From: Flectobacillus longus
GTDB lineage: Bacteria > Bacteroidota > Bacteroidia > Cytophagales > Spirosomataceae
Length of the DNA stretch: 64,000 nucleotides
Direction of reading: 5' to 3'
Assembly: GCF_030056705.1 (NCBI RefSeq)
Contig: NZ_JASHIC010000006.1
Coordinates: 186,001 to 250,000 of the forward strand
In this document: positions 1 to 7,126 of the stretch, piece after piece
Numbering within the stretch: the first letter of the stretch is position 1
Layout of the letters: the number at the start of each line of letters is the position of its first letter
The notes under the pieces: generated by a model
Database searches by the model: none
Told to the model about the DNA's origin: nothing
The model's input: only the letters and a program-made list of their open reading frames with translations
Made by a program: the position numbers and the translations under genes

Positions 1-157
1 GTAAATTTACCAAAGTAGCATGCCCAAAACGACGTTTGGTAATCGCTTTTTCTTGAAACTGCTCATAAGAATCAAACAGATTTTTCTGCAATTCTTGTGC
101 ATTTATCTGGGTAAGTTGTGTCATTAAAATAATTACCAGTATTAAAAAATTTCGCAT
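1..157 (-). CDS. N-terminal fragment of a secreted protein, cut by the window edge
   Basis: An ATG at 157 on the minus strand opens a frame that stays open to the window edge (52 codons). It begins with a typical signal peptide: short basic start (MRNF), hydrophobic core (LILVIILM) and a probable cleavage site after INA. The mature start (QELQKNLFDSYEQFQEKAI) is followed by KRRFGHA. The protein is therefore probably exported to the periplasm or beyond. Too little is visible to name a family, and I do not recognise it. It lies downstream of the CLC transporter gene on the same strand with about 90 bases between, so co-transcription is possible. Confidence 0.6.
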   Translation of the reverse strand, partial: MRNFLILVIILMTQLTQINAQELQKNLFDSYEQFQEKAITKRRFGHATLVNL

Positions 158-248
158 GAGACGATAGAGGAATAAAAGGGGGTATCCTAAATTTACCCAT
201 TTATTCTCTGAACAAAAACATCTCTGATAAAATCACTTTAGTATTTCT

Positions 249-1520
249 CTAAAAAAATTCATTGATTTCTTTCATGGGAGCCTTATTTCCTCCAACAATC
301 TGAGCAGCATAAATACCAATATGCCCAGAAAATAAATACGCTGTAATACATGAGATAGCAATAAATACAGCCGATTCAGCTCCAAAAAGTTCGATACCCA
401 TGAGAGTACACGCCAACGGCGTATTAGAAGCACCCGAAAATACCCCTACAAAACCCATCGCAGCTAATAAACTCAAAGGTAAAGGAATTATCGTAGAAAG
501 CGTATTTCCTAAAGTAGCTCCTATATAAAACAAAGGTGTTACTTCGCCACCTTTAAACCCTGAACCGAGCGTAAGAGAAGTAAAAAAAGTTTTTCCCAGA
601 AAATCATACCAATTAACCGACTTTTGAAAAGCTTCTACAATTACTGGCACGCCCAATCCGCTATATCGTTCGGCTTTGAAACCAATCAAAAGAATTGCCA
701 CAAGCACGCCCCCAATTACGGCACGAAGAGGGGGATAGGATACTTTTTGCTTGAAAAAATTGCCCCAAGCATGTGTCATTTTGGCAAATATCAAACCCAT
801 CAGTCCAAAGATAGCTCCAGCCAGCATTGCCCATACGAGTGACGTCGGTATCAATGCTGTTTGTTCGCTCACTACATAATGTGTGTGCCCTACATGACAA
901 ACCGACTGACAAACATAATCTGCTACAATTGCACCCAGTAAACTTGGCAAAATAGCCTCATAACGCATTTTACCAATAATGGCCACTTCCAAGGCAAAGA
1001 CGGTTCCTGCCAATGGCGTTCCAAATACCGAAGCAAAACCTGCACTGATGCCCACAATGAGTATGATTTTTCTATCAAAATGAGCGGTATCTCTTTTAAA
1101 GCCTAGTTTTCCAGTAAGTTTCGAGCCCCAGAGATACAAGTTATCCGCCAATGCTCCACCCATTTGGACAGCGGTACCTTCACGACCAGCGGAGCCACCA
1201 AATAAATGGGTTATGACAGTTGTCACAAGTATCATAGGCATCATGAGCAAAGGAATCGTTTGAGTAGATTTTTGTAATTCCTCTATTAGCTGATTATTTC
1301 CTTTGGCAATGGATGCCCCCCAATAATGATAAAGCCCACCTACCACCAAACCTGCCAAAGGTAATAGCCGGATTAGCCATTTATGATTTTCACGATAATG
1401 CGTAGCCCAATCTAATGCAACCAGAAAAAAAGCGGATGCACTTCCTACCACAAACCCGACTACAATACATATCAATAGCCACTTGATGACAAACTGAAGT
1501 GAAACAAGTTGTAAATTCAT
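249..1520 (-). CDS. CLC-family anion transporter, possibly fluoride/proton type
   Basis: A 423-residue polytopic membrane protein with the CLC fold signature: the helix-N motif GREGT (residues 112-116, with the gating glutamate E114) and a later SGFKGGEVTPLF segment that lines the ion path. CLC proteins move chloride or fluoride across the inner membrane, as channels or proton-coupled exchangers. Two details depart from chloride-type CLCs: the usual GSGIP stretch reads GNNQL (from residue 74), so the chloride-binding serine is absent, and GREGP reads GREGT. From family knowledge both changes are features of the fluoride/proton CLC-F group, so fluoride export is a reasonable inference. I saw no fluoride riboswitch upstream. 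The length suits a compact CLC without a CBS domain. The start is the ATG at 1520. Confidence 0.85.
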   Translation of the reverse strand: MNLQLVSLQFVIKWLLICIVVGFVVGSASAFFLVALDWATHYRENHKWLIRLLPLAGLVVGGLYHYWGASIAKGNNQLIEELQKSTQTIPLLMMPMILVTTVITHLFGGSAGREGTAVQMGGALADNLYLWGSKLTGKLGFKRDTAHFDRKIILIVGISAGFASVFGTPLAGTVFALEVAIIGKMRYEAILPSLLGAIVADYVCQSVCHVGHTHYVVSEQTALIPTSLVWAMLAGAIFGLMGLIFAKMTHAWGNFFKQKVSYPPLRAVIGGVLVAILLIGFKAERYSGLGVPVIVEAFQKSVNWYDFLGKTFFTSLTLGSGFKGGEVTPLFYIGATLGNTLSTIIPLPLSLLAAMGFVGVFSGASNTPLACTLMGIELFGAESAVFIAISCITAYLFSGHIGIYAAQIVGGNKAPMKEINEFF

Positions 1521-1592
1521 ATTGCAAAGTTAAGTTGTTGATTTAAAACAGCCAATTTTCCTTAAATCGCCTTATCACTTTCAAAGATTTAG

Positions 1593-1600
1593 TATATTTG
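1593..1600 (+). promoter_or_regulatory. Bacteroidota -7 promoter element for the AraC gene
   Basis: TATATTTG matches the TAnnTTTG element used by the primary sigma factor of this phylum. It lies about 70 bases before the ATG at 1670, so the in-frame TTG at 1598, which sits inside the element, cannot be the real start. Confidence 0.55.
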
Positions 1601-1669
1601 AATATCTATGCCATTCAACCACCGATCGTAGAAGCAAAAGCTAGTCTGATTTTTAATTTTTTAATTTCT

Positions 1670-2551
1670 ATGAAAACACTTCGACTTGAAGAGGTGACGC
1701 CTTCTAAACTTCATTTTGAACTCAATACCATGCAATGGCTAGAGGAACATCGTTCTGAGCAGTCCAACGAAATACACAAGCATGATTACTATGTGATTAT
1801 TTGGGTAAAAGAAGGCACAGGTACGCATACGGTTGATTTTCAACAATTCGAATTACATCCTCAAACTTTTTGGTTTCTTTCGCCAGGTCAAGCGCACGCT
1901 TTTCATTTTCAATCGCCTCCTAGTGGGTATGTTATTTCGTTCGATAGTGATTTTTTCTTTACTTATGAAAATAATAGAGAACTCCTGATTGACACTGGAC
2001 TTTTCCATAATACTTTTCAGTTTAAGCCTTTTACATTAGATACCTCTCTTACTTTTGGTTTAGAGAATATCCTTCAAAACATTCAAGCCGAATATCAAAA
2101 TCGTGATGGTATTTACCAAGAAGATATGCTGAGAAGTTTGGTCAAAATGTTTTTGATACAATGCGCACGACTATTTTCGAGCCAATTAGCTTCGACACAT
2201 GATGAATCTTCAAAGTCTGTTTGTTTGGTCAGACGATTTCAGGATTTGGTAGAACTTCGTTTTAGTCAAAAAAACAAAGTTGCTGATTACGCCGACCAAT
2301 TGAGTGTCACACCAAGCCATTTGAACGATACTGTCAAAAAAGTAACAGGACAGCCAGCCTCCGAACACATCAAGCAACGTGTGATTCTGGAAATTAAACG
2401 CAAAGCCAATTTTGGAATGGTATCAGCCAAAGAAATTGCCTTTGATTTAGGCTTCGAAGATGAAGCACACTTTTCTAAATACTTCAAAAATTATACAGGA
2501 CAAACCTTTTCTGAGTATAAAAAACAGCTTGCCAGCCACTCAAAACGCTAA
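1670..2551 (+). CDS. AraC-family transcriptional regulator
   Basis: A 293-residue one-component regulator. The N-terminal half (roughly 20-130) is a cupin-like sensor (HKHDYYVIIWVKEGTGTH, then SPGQAHAF), and the last 100 residues form the double helix-turn-helix of the AraC/XylS family: KVADYADQLSVTPSHLNDTV and AKEIAFDLGFEDEAHFSKYF, followed by the conserved FKNYTGQTFSEYKK end. It should bind DNA as a dimer and respond to a small ligand that cannot be predicted. I chose the ATG at 1670 because a TAnnTTTG promoter element at 1593-1600 lies within any longer version. YceI and pirin genes follow on the same strand; AraC regulators commonly control the genes beside them, so these are likely targets. 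Confidence 0.9.
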   Translation: MKTLRLEEVTPSKLHFELNTMQWLEEHRSEQSNEIHKHDYYVIIWVKEGTGTHTVDFQQFELHPQTFWFLSPGQAHAFHFQSPPSGYVISFDSDFFFTYENNRELLIDTGLFHNTFQFKPFTLDTSLTFGLENILQNIQAEYQNRDGIYQEDMLRSLVKMFLIQCARLFSSQLASTHDESSKSVCLVRRFQDLVELRFSQKNKVADYADQLSVTPSHLNDTVKKVTGQPASEHIKQRVILEIKRKANFGMVSAKEIAFDLGFEDEAHFSKYFKNYTGQTFSEYKKQLASHSKR

Positions 2552-2622
2552 TTTTTTTGATAATCCGTAAAATCGACAAGTTTATCCGCAAATTATATAT
2601 CACAACATTTAATGTATATACA

Positions 2623-2630
2623 TATATTTG
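2623..2630 (+). promoter_or_regulatory. -7 promoter element for the yceI gene
   Basis: TATATTTG, a perfect TAnnTTTG, lies 43 bases before the yceI start. It shows that yceI has its own promoter rather than depending on read-through from the regulator. No clear -33 TTTG is visible, which may fit an activator-dependent promoter. Confidence 0.5.
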
Positions 2631-2672
2631 CATTGTCAAATTAAAACAAACAACATTTAAACATACAAAGTC

Positions 2673-3200
2673 ATGGCAACTAACACTTGGGCAATCGATC
2701 CTTCACACTCAGAAATCCAATTCAAAGTAAAACACTTGGTAATCACTACCGTAACTGGTCATTTCGAAGAGTTTTCGGGTGCAGTAGAAGCAGAAGAAGG
2801 ATTTGAAAATGCAAGTATTTCATTCGAAGCTAACACGGCCTCTATCAATACAAAAAGCGAACAACGTGACGGTCACTTGAAAAGTGCTGACTTTTTCGAC
2901 GTTGAACAATTTCCTACCTTATCATTCAAATCTACATCATTTGTAAAAGACGGTAGCGATTTTGAATTGAAAGGTGATTTAACTATCAAAGGAGTAACAC
3001 TTCCAGTTACATTAGACGTTGACTTCGAAGGTGTTGCTACTGACCCTTGGGGTAATGTAAAAGCTGGTTTTGAAGTAACAGGTAAAATCAACCGTAAAGA
3101 TTTCGGTTTGACTTGGAACGCCATCACAGAAGCTGGTAGTGCATTGGTAAGTGAAGAAGTTAAACTAGTAGCTAACATTCAGTTGGTAAAACAAGCTTAA
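2673..3200 (+). CDS. YceI family protein (lipocalin-like, polyisoprenoid-binding fold)
   Basis: A 175-residue protein with the full YceI pattern: WAIDPSHSEIQFKVKHLVIT at the start, the central HLKSADFFDVEQFPTLSFKS block and the closing GLTWNAITEAGSALVSEEVKL. The family forms a ten-strand beta-barrel that holds a long isoprenoid or fatty chain. Many members are periplasmic, but this one has no signal peptide and starts directly with the barrel (MATNTWAID), so a cytoplasmic location is inferred. It has its own promoter at 2623-2630 and is followed 160 bases later by a pirin gene. The substrate is unknown. Confidence 0.93.
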   Translation: MATNTWAIDPSHSEIQFKVKHLVITTVTGHFEEFSGAVEAEEGFENASISFEANTASINTKSEQRDGHLKSADFFDVEQFPTLSFKSTSFVKDGSDFELKGDLTIKGVTLPVTLDVDFEGVATDPWGNVKAGFEVTGKINRKDFGLTWNAITEAGSALVSEEVKLVANIQLVKQA

Positions 3201-3359
3201 TATAAAAGGCAAGGAGGGAACTGGCTACAAAGCACAAAGTTTATAGCCTGCTTATTTTGTCACTCTCAAATTAAATTTTATTTATTAGGCTTTCATTAAA
3301 GCATTTGTGGTATTTGACATACTAAATGTAGAGGGCCTATTCCCAGAAAGGAGTTTCTT

Positions 3360-4082
3360 ATGAAACCGCTTAAAAAAACACTCCATCTTGCAGAAACAAG
3401 AGGAAAAGCCGATCATGGTTGGCTCAAAGCAAAACATACCTTTTCGTTCTCAAACTATCATGACCCTTCTCGCATTCATTTTGGTGCCTTGCGAGTGCTA
3501 AACGATGACTATATCGCAGGAGGAATGGGCTTTGGAATGCACCCACACGATAATATGGAAATCATTACGATTCCGACTAGTGGGGTAGTGGCACACAAAG
3601 ATAGCTTTGGTAATTATGGAACTATAACGGCGGGCGAAATTCAAGTAATGAGTGCCGGAACAGGTATTTATCATTCAGAGTTCAACCATAAACAAAACGA
3701 GCCTTTGACTTTATTTCAAATATGGTTATTTCCAAACGAAGAAAATGTCAAACCTCGATATGCTCAGCAATCTTTTGATGTAGCGGCTCGTCACAATCGT
3801 TTCCAAACGGTAGTTACACCAGCCGACGACCAACAGGAAGATGCTCTTTGGATTTACCAAGATGCTTATTTTAGCATTGGTAATTTTGAAGCAGGGCAGG
3901 ATTTTTCTTATCAAATTAAACGCCCAGGCAATGGCTTATATGTATTTGTGATAGAAGGAGAAGTGCAAGTTGCCGAGGAAAATTTGAAGTCAAGAGATGG
4001 ATTGGGATTGGAAAATCTCCAAGAAGCACATTTCAAAACCACCAACGGTGTAGAACTGTTGTTGATGGAAGTACCACAATAG
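3360..4082 (+). CDS. Pirin family protein (YhhW-type bicupin, possible quercetinase)
   Basis: A 240-residue bicupin. The N-terminal cupin has the pirin metal ligands: H61 and H63 in GMHPHDNME, and H105 and E107 in GTGIYHSEFN. Characterised bacterial members of this type cleave quercetin in vitro; the physiological substrate is usually unknown. The second cupin (about 150-235) is degenerate, as is normal for the family. The start is well supported: an AGGAG sequence sits about 8 bases before the ATG, which is unusual here because most genes in the window lack a Shine-Dalgarno sequence. It is the third gene after the AraC regulator and ends before a strong bidirectional terminator. Confidence 0.92.
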   Translation: MKPLKKTLHLAETRGKADHGWLKAKHTFSFSNYHDPSRIHFGALRVLNDDYIAGGMGFGMHPHDNMEIITIPTSGVVAHKDSFGNYGTITAGEIQVMSAGTGIYHSEFNHKQNEPLTLFQIWLFPNEENVKPRYAQQSFDVAARHNRFQTVVTPADDQQEDALWIYQDAYFSIGNFEAGQDFSYQIKRPGNGLYVFVIEGEVQVAEENLKSRDGLGLENLQEAHFKTTNGVELLLMEVPQ

Positions 4083-4147
4083 CTTACGGCTCTGAGCTGT
4101 TAGCTTTTAGTTAAATTTTTTATCCATTCATGGATTTGTGATAAAGT

Positions 4148-4184
4148 AAAAAGCCTTAGTATTTTGATATACTAAGGCTTTTTT
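4148..4184. terminator. Bidirectional hairpin terminator between pirin and kdsC-like genes
   Basis: A perfect 14-base stem (AAAAGCCTTAGTAT / ATACTAAGGCTTTT) with a 6-base loop, flanked by A and T runs on both sides. It lies between the convergent genes ending at 4082 and 4204, so it can stop both. Confidence 0.85.
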
Positions 4185-4203
4185 GTTTTACTATTATTTT
4201 GTC

Positions 4204-4716
4204 TTAAAATACTAACCATTTTTCTTGCGCTCGCATTACTTGTTCTATGATATCTCTCACAGCTCCACGACCTCCATTATGAGGTGAAACATATTGAGAA
4301 ACACCCAAAATCTCTTCACAAGCATCTGCTGGGCAGGTAGCATATAGATTTTCTCTAGACATTACCTGATAATCAGGAATATCATCGCCCATATATAAAA
4401 TCTCATCCTCCGAAATACCAGCATCTTCGAGCCATTGCGTGTAAATTTCTAACTTACTTTTTCCTCCCGAACCCATGAATACATCTTGGATTTTGAGATT
4501 TTGTAATCTTTTACGCACACCCTCGTGTTTTCCACCTGTAATCACACAGATATGATATCCTGCCTGAATGGCTCTTTCCAAAGCATAGCCATCACGGATA
4601 TAAAAAGTACGATAATGTTCGCCTGTTTCTAAAACATGAACAGAGCCATCAGTCATCACACCATCAATATCGAATACAAACGTGGTAATTTTTTGTAATT
4701 TTTGAGCTTCAATCAT
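4204..4716 (-). CDS. kdsC: HAD-family phosphatase, KdsC-like (3-deoxy-D-manno-octulosonate 8-phosphate phosphatase)
   Basis: A 170-residue capless HAD phosphatase with the KdsC pattern: FDIDGVMTDG (catalytic D16 and D18), ITGG for the second motif and MGDDIPD for the metal-binding third motif. KdsC removes phosphate from KDO-8-phosphate in the cytoplasm, a step of lipopolysaccharide inner-core synthesis, and works as a tetramer. The related sialic acid pathway phosphatases look similar, so the substrate is inferred. The start codon overlaps the stop of the upstream DUF2520 gene by four bases (ATGA), which points to translational coupling. The lptB gene elsewhere in the window serves the same outer-membrane pathway. 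Confidence 0.85.
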   Translation of the reverse strand: MIEAQKLQKITTFVFDIDGVMTDGSVHVLETGEHYRTFYIRDGYALERAIQAGYHICVITGGKHEGVRKRLQNLKIQDVFMGSGGKSKLEIYTQWLEDAGISEDEILYMGDDIPDYQVMSRENLYATCPADACEEILGVSQYVSPHNGGRGAVRDIIEQVMRAQEKWLVF

Positions 4717-5516
4717 ATCGCATTTTTATCAATAATATCTTCGGTAATACTTTCGTAAATCTTTTTATAACCTGCATTGTTCTTTAATGCCCCTATGTGT
4801 CGCTGTATAATCTTTTGATCGTTTCGCCTTGCAGGACCTGTTTGCACGGCAAAGATATCTTCCGATTCTAAAGCTTTTCTCAAGGTTTCTTTGATAAGAG
4901 GTTCTAATAATTTAAACTCCAAATCATTCTTTTTCATCAAATCCTGCGCAATTCCCCAAAGGTGATTCGTAAAATTACAAGCGTAAACGGCAGCTAAATG
5001 TATCCTCTTTCTTTCCTCTGAATTTACAGCATAAGTAACGTCAGAAATGGACTGTGCGAGAGTTATCAACAAGTTTTCCACATCTAAATTGCTGGATTCC
5101 AAACATATAGGAATTTCAGAAAAATTCACGTGGAACATTTTTGTAAAAGTTTGTAAAGGATAGAACACCCCTGTACGTATAGTCTCATCCAAATATACGT
5201 CTACCAACTCTTGCAATTCGTTGAGTGTTTTTGAGCCAGAAGTATGTACCAAAATAGCCCCAGACGGAAGTGATAAGTTCCGAATAACCTCCTCCATTGC
5301 ATCATCAGATACACAAAGAAAGAATATTTCAGAATTAGAATCTAAAAAATCTAATCCTCTATGTACTTGAGCATTGTAAAGTTGTTGCGTAAGCGCACGA
5401 GCGTTAGAAGGGTTTCGACTATACACCGCCTCAATATCGTAATTAGCTGTTTCGAGTGCTTGAGAAAGGTGCCAAGCTACATTGCCAGCTCCAATGAATG
5501 ATATTTTCACCTGCAT
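4713..5516 (-). CDS. Rossmann-fold DUF2520 protein (NADP-dependent dehydrogenase-like)
   Basis: A 267-residue protein with an N-terminal dinucleotide-binding motif (SFIGAGNVAWHLSQALE, GxGxxA type) and a C-terminal helical domain (IHLAAVYACNFTNHLWGIAQ) typical of DUF2520. The fold resembles ketopantoate reductase and F420-dependent NADP oxidoreductases. The reaction is unknown. In Bacteroidota the gene is often found next to kdsC-like phosphatases, and here the two overlap by four bases, so a shared pathway is suspected but unproven. The segment 5122-5137 inside this gene also reads as a parS-like sequence (see findings). Confidence 0.85.
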   Translation of the reverse strand: MQVKISFIGAGNVAWHLSQALETANYDIEAVYSRNPSNARALTQQLYNAQVHRGLDFLDSNSEIFFLCVSDDAMEEVIRNLSLPSGAILVHTSGSKTLNELQELVDVYLDETIRTGVFYPLQTFTKMFHVNFSEIPICLESSNLDVENLLITLAQSISDVTYAVNSEERKRIHLAAVYACNFTNHLWGIAQDLMKKNDLEFKLLEPLIKETLRKALESEDIFAVQTGPARRNDQKIIQRHIGALKNNAGYKKIYESITEDIIDKNAI

Positions 5517-5735
5517 TTAAAGAATAAATGATTAACTGTATCTAACAAAGATAAGGCTATTCAATAGAATTTTATGATAAATAAGTTATGGAACGGTACT
5601 TTATCGAAGTAAATACTATTCAGTGGACATTGAGAAAGTATTAATTGAAACAAATTTTGATATTTTAACAGAAATCGGAGAGAAGACATACTAGAAAAGC
5701 TCAAACAAAAATAGAAGCAAAGCTTATAAAAGAGA

Positions 5736-5767
5736 AAAGCGAGTAATCATTTCTGATTACTCGCTTT
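5736..5767 (-). terminator. Terminator for the tRNA-Gly/tRNA-Leu transcript
   Basis: A perfect 14-base stem (AAAGCGAGTAATCA / TGATTACTCGCTTT) with a 4-base loop, six bases beyond the CCA end of tRNA-Leu. On the minus strand it is followed by a T/C-rich run (CTTTTCTCTTTTAT). Confidence 0.8.
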
Positions 5768-5772
5768 AGAAG

Positions 5773-5861
5773 TGGTACCGGGGACGGGAATCGAACCCGT
5801 ACGAGCGTTGCGGCTCACAGGATTTTAAGTCCTGCGTGTCTACCAGTTCCACCACCCTGGC
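5773..5861 (-). tRNA. tRNA-Leu (anticodon UAA)
   Basis: Read on the minus strand, the 89 bases give a class II tRNA with a long variable arm, the D-loop segment TGGTAGACACG, anticodon loop CTTAAAA with UAA, and a TTCGATT T-loop. The 3' CCA is encoded. The acceptor stem has an A4-C69 mismatch (GCCAGGG facing CCCCGGT), which is not expected and is discussed in findings. It is transcribed after tRNA-Gly with 58 bases between. Confidence 0.93.
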
Positions 5862-5919
5862 TTCAGTCAATTTACACCGACCTACTAAACTTAAAAAGCA
5901 CCAGATTGGTGCTTTAAAG

Positions 5920-5995
5920 TGGAGCGAAAGACGGGGTTCGAACCCGCGACCTCAACCTTGGCAAGGTTGCGCTCTACCAGCTGAGCTACTTTCGC
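5920..5995 (-). tRNA. tRNA-Gly (anticodon GCC)
   Basis: Seventy-six bases on the minus strand fold into a standard cloverleaf: acceptor GCGAAAG / CTTTCGC fully paired, D-arm AGCTCAGCTGGTAGAGC, anticodon stem CAACC / GGTTG with GCC in the loop, T-arm with GGTTCGAACCC, discriminator T and an encoded CCA. A promoter lies about 45 bases upstream and tRNA-Leu is downstream in the same transcript. Confidence 0.96.
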
Positions 5996-6041
5996 ATTTT
6001 CTTTATTATTATCAGCGTTACTTTGTCGCTGAATTGTGATG

Positions 6042-6073
6042 CAAAATTAGGGTCTTTAATTTTACTATGCAAG
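6042..6073 (-). promoter_or_regulatory. Promoter of the tRNA-Gly/tRNA-Leu operon
   Basis: On the minus strand a CTTGC -33 element is followed after 19 bases by TAATTTTG, a full TAnnTTTG -7 element. This is one of the best-formed Bacteroidota promoters in the window and points straight at the tRNA pair. Confidence 0.65.
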
Positions 6074-6167
6074 TGTTTGATGAAAAAAAATTTAACTTTT
6101 TTTTAAATTATTTGGTAATGTTTCCGTAATTTACTGATTATCATTTTCTTGTAAAATCACTAATTTG

Positions 6168-7040
6168 TTAACTTTTTTTCAAAAAAATCAAGATAAAAAA
6201 GGCATTTAAGCAAATTCCACCCAAAAAATTCAAAATCATGGTATTTTTGAAGTTTGCAAATGCTTCATTTTTCAAAACTTTCATGAACCATAAGTTGAAA
6301 AAAAGTAAAACTGGAGACAAAATCAGTAAATAAATAAGAAAAATAGGAAGTCCAAAAATCATTTTTCCCGCAAAAAAGAAATAAAAGCCAATCGTAACTA
6401 AGGAAAAAATCCCTGCCGTAAATAAAAATGTTCCTCTAATTCCTAAAAGTCTACTTATCGTCAAATCTCCGCGTTTTGCGTCTTCTTCATGCTGATACAC
6501 TTGTGTCATCGGATAAAACCCTAAAAGATTACAAGTACTCAATACTGCTGGCAAAAGGTTATTTGAAGAAAATAATTCTGACCAAGTCAATTGCCCGACG
6601 GATTGCAATACTAATAAATAGGTAAATCCTCCTTGAAAGACACCGACTGTCAACCAACTAATTATTGGATATTTTTTCAAACGAACTTTATCATAAGAAT
6701 AAGCTTTGGAGACTGTGCTGTACAACAATAAGCCCAGTGCTAAAATCCAAGAATCGAAAACCCAAGCTAAAATAATGGCTGCAATATCAAGGCTCCAAGC
6801 GGTATAATACAAGCCCTTGGTTACTGGCGGGGGATTTTCTAATCCACCAATAGAGGACTCGTCTTTATCATAAAAACTATTGTAAGCGTTGGAGGCAGGG
6901 TATATCAATAAATGTAAGAGAACAAAGACTAAAACGGCTTTATCGGTATGTAAAATAGATGATTGGCTAAGTGCAAACCAATACACTGGCATCAAAAAAA
7001 ACGAGAAAGGAATCCTCAAATGTAGTAAAGTACTTTTCAT
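6168..7040 (-). CDS. UbiA-family prenyltransferase-like membrane protein
   Basis: A 290-residue protein with about eight or nine membrane helices. It carries a first acidic motif, NAYNSFYDKDE (residues 51-61), that matches the NDxxDxxxD signature of UbiA prenyltransferases, a YSYDK segment near 114-118, and a second acidic stretch HEEDAKRGDLT (184-194). UbiA enzymes join a polyprenyl diphosphate to an aromatic or other acceptor using magnesium held by these aspartates. The acceptor cannot be predicted; it is not clearly MenA, UbiA, heme O synthase or chlorophyll synthase. No quinone or carotenoid gene is adjacent. It lies 86 bases after the DUF4011 helicase gene on the same strand, with a hairpin between. 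Confidence 0.8.
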   Translation of the reverse strand: MKSTLLHLRIPFSFFLMPVYWFALSQSSILHTDKAVLVFVLLHLLIYPASNAYNSFYDKDESSIGGLENPPPVTKGLYYTAWSLDIAAIILAWVFDSWILALGLLLYSTVSKAYSYDKVRLKKYPIISWLTVGVFQGGFTYLLVLQSVGQLTWSELFSSNNLLPAVLSTCNLLGFYPMTQVYQHEEDAKRGDLTISRLLGIRGTFLFTAGIFSLVTIGFYFFFAGKMIFGLPIFLIYLLILSPVLLFFNLWFMKVLKNEAFANFKNTMILNFLGGICLNAFFILIFLKKS

Positions 7041-7065
7041 GAGTTTGAAGGTTAAATAATTGTAT

Positions 7066-7096
7066 ATTGAATCTGTCTTGTTGAGACAGATTCAAT
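7066..7096 (-). terminator. Hairpin between the helicase and UbiA-family genes
   Basis: A perfect 13-base stem (ATTGAATCTGTCT / AGACAGATTCAAT) with a 5-base loop. There is no good T-run after it, so it may be an attenuator, a processing site or a weak terminator rather than a full stop. Confidence 0.5.
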
Positions 7097-7126
7097 CTTA
7101 GAGATTCAAAACCTTCATACTCAAAA

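Noticed and set aside
624-912. Two open frames overlapping the CLC gene
   Set aside because: Both lie wholly inside a well-supported transporter gene in other frames and have shadow-type composition.
1521-1669. Fluoride riboswitch for the CLC gene
   Set aside because: The short gap between the CLC start and the AraC gene shows no recognisable fluoride-riboswitch core.
5836-6039. Open frame of 67 codons across the two tRNA genes
   Set aside because: It runs through clear tRNA-Leu and tRNA-Gly sequences on the opposite strand and has no protein-like pattern.
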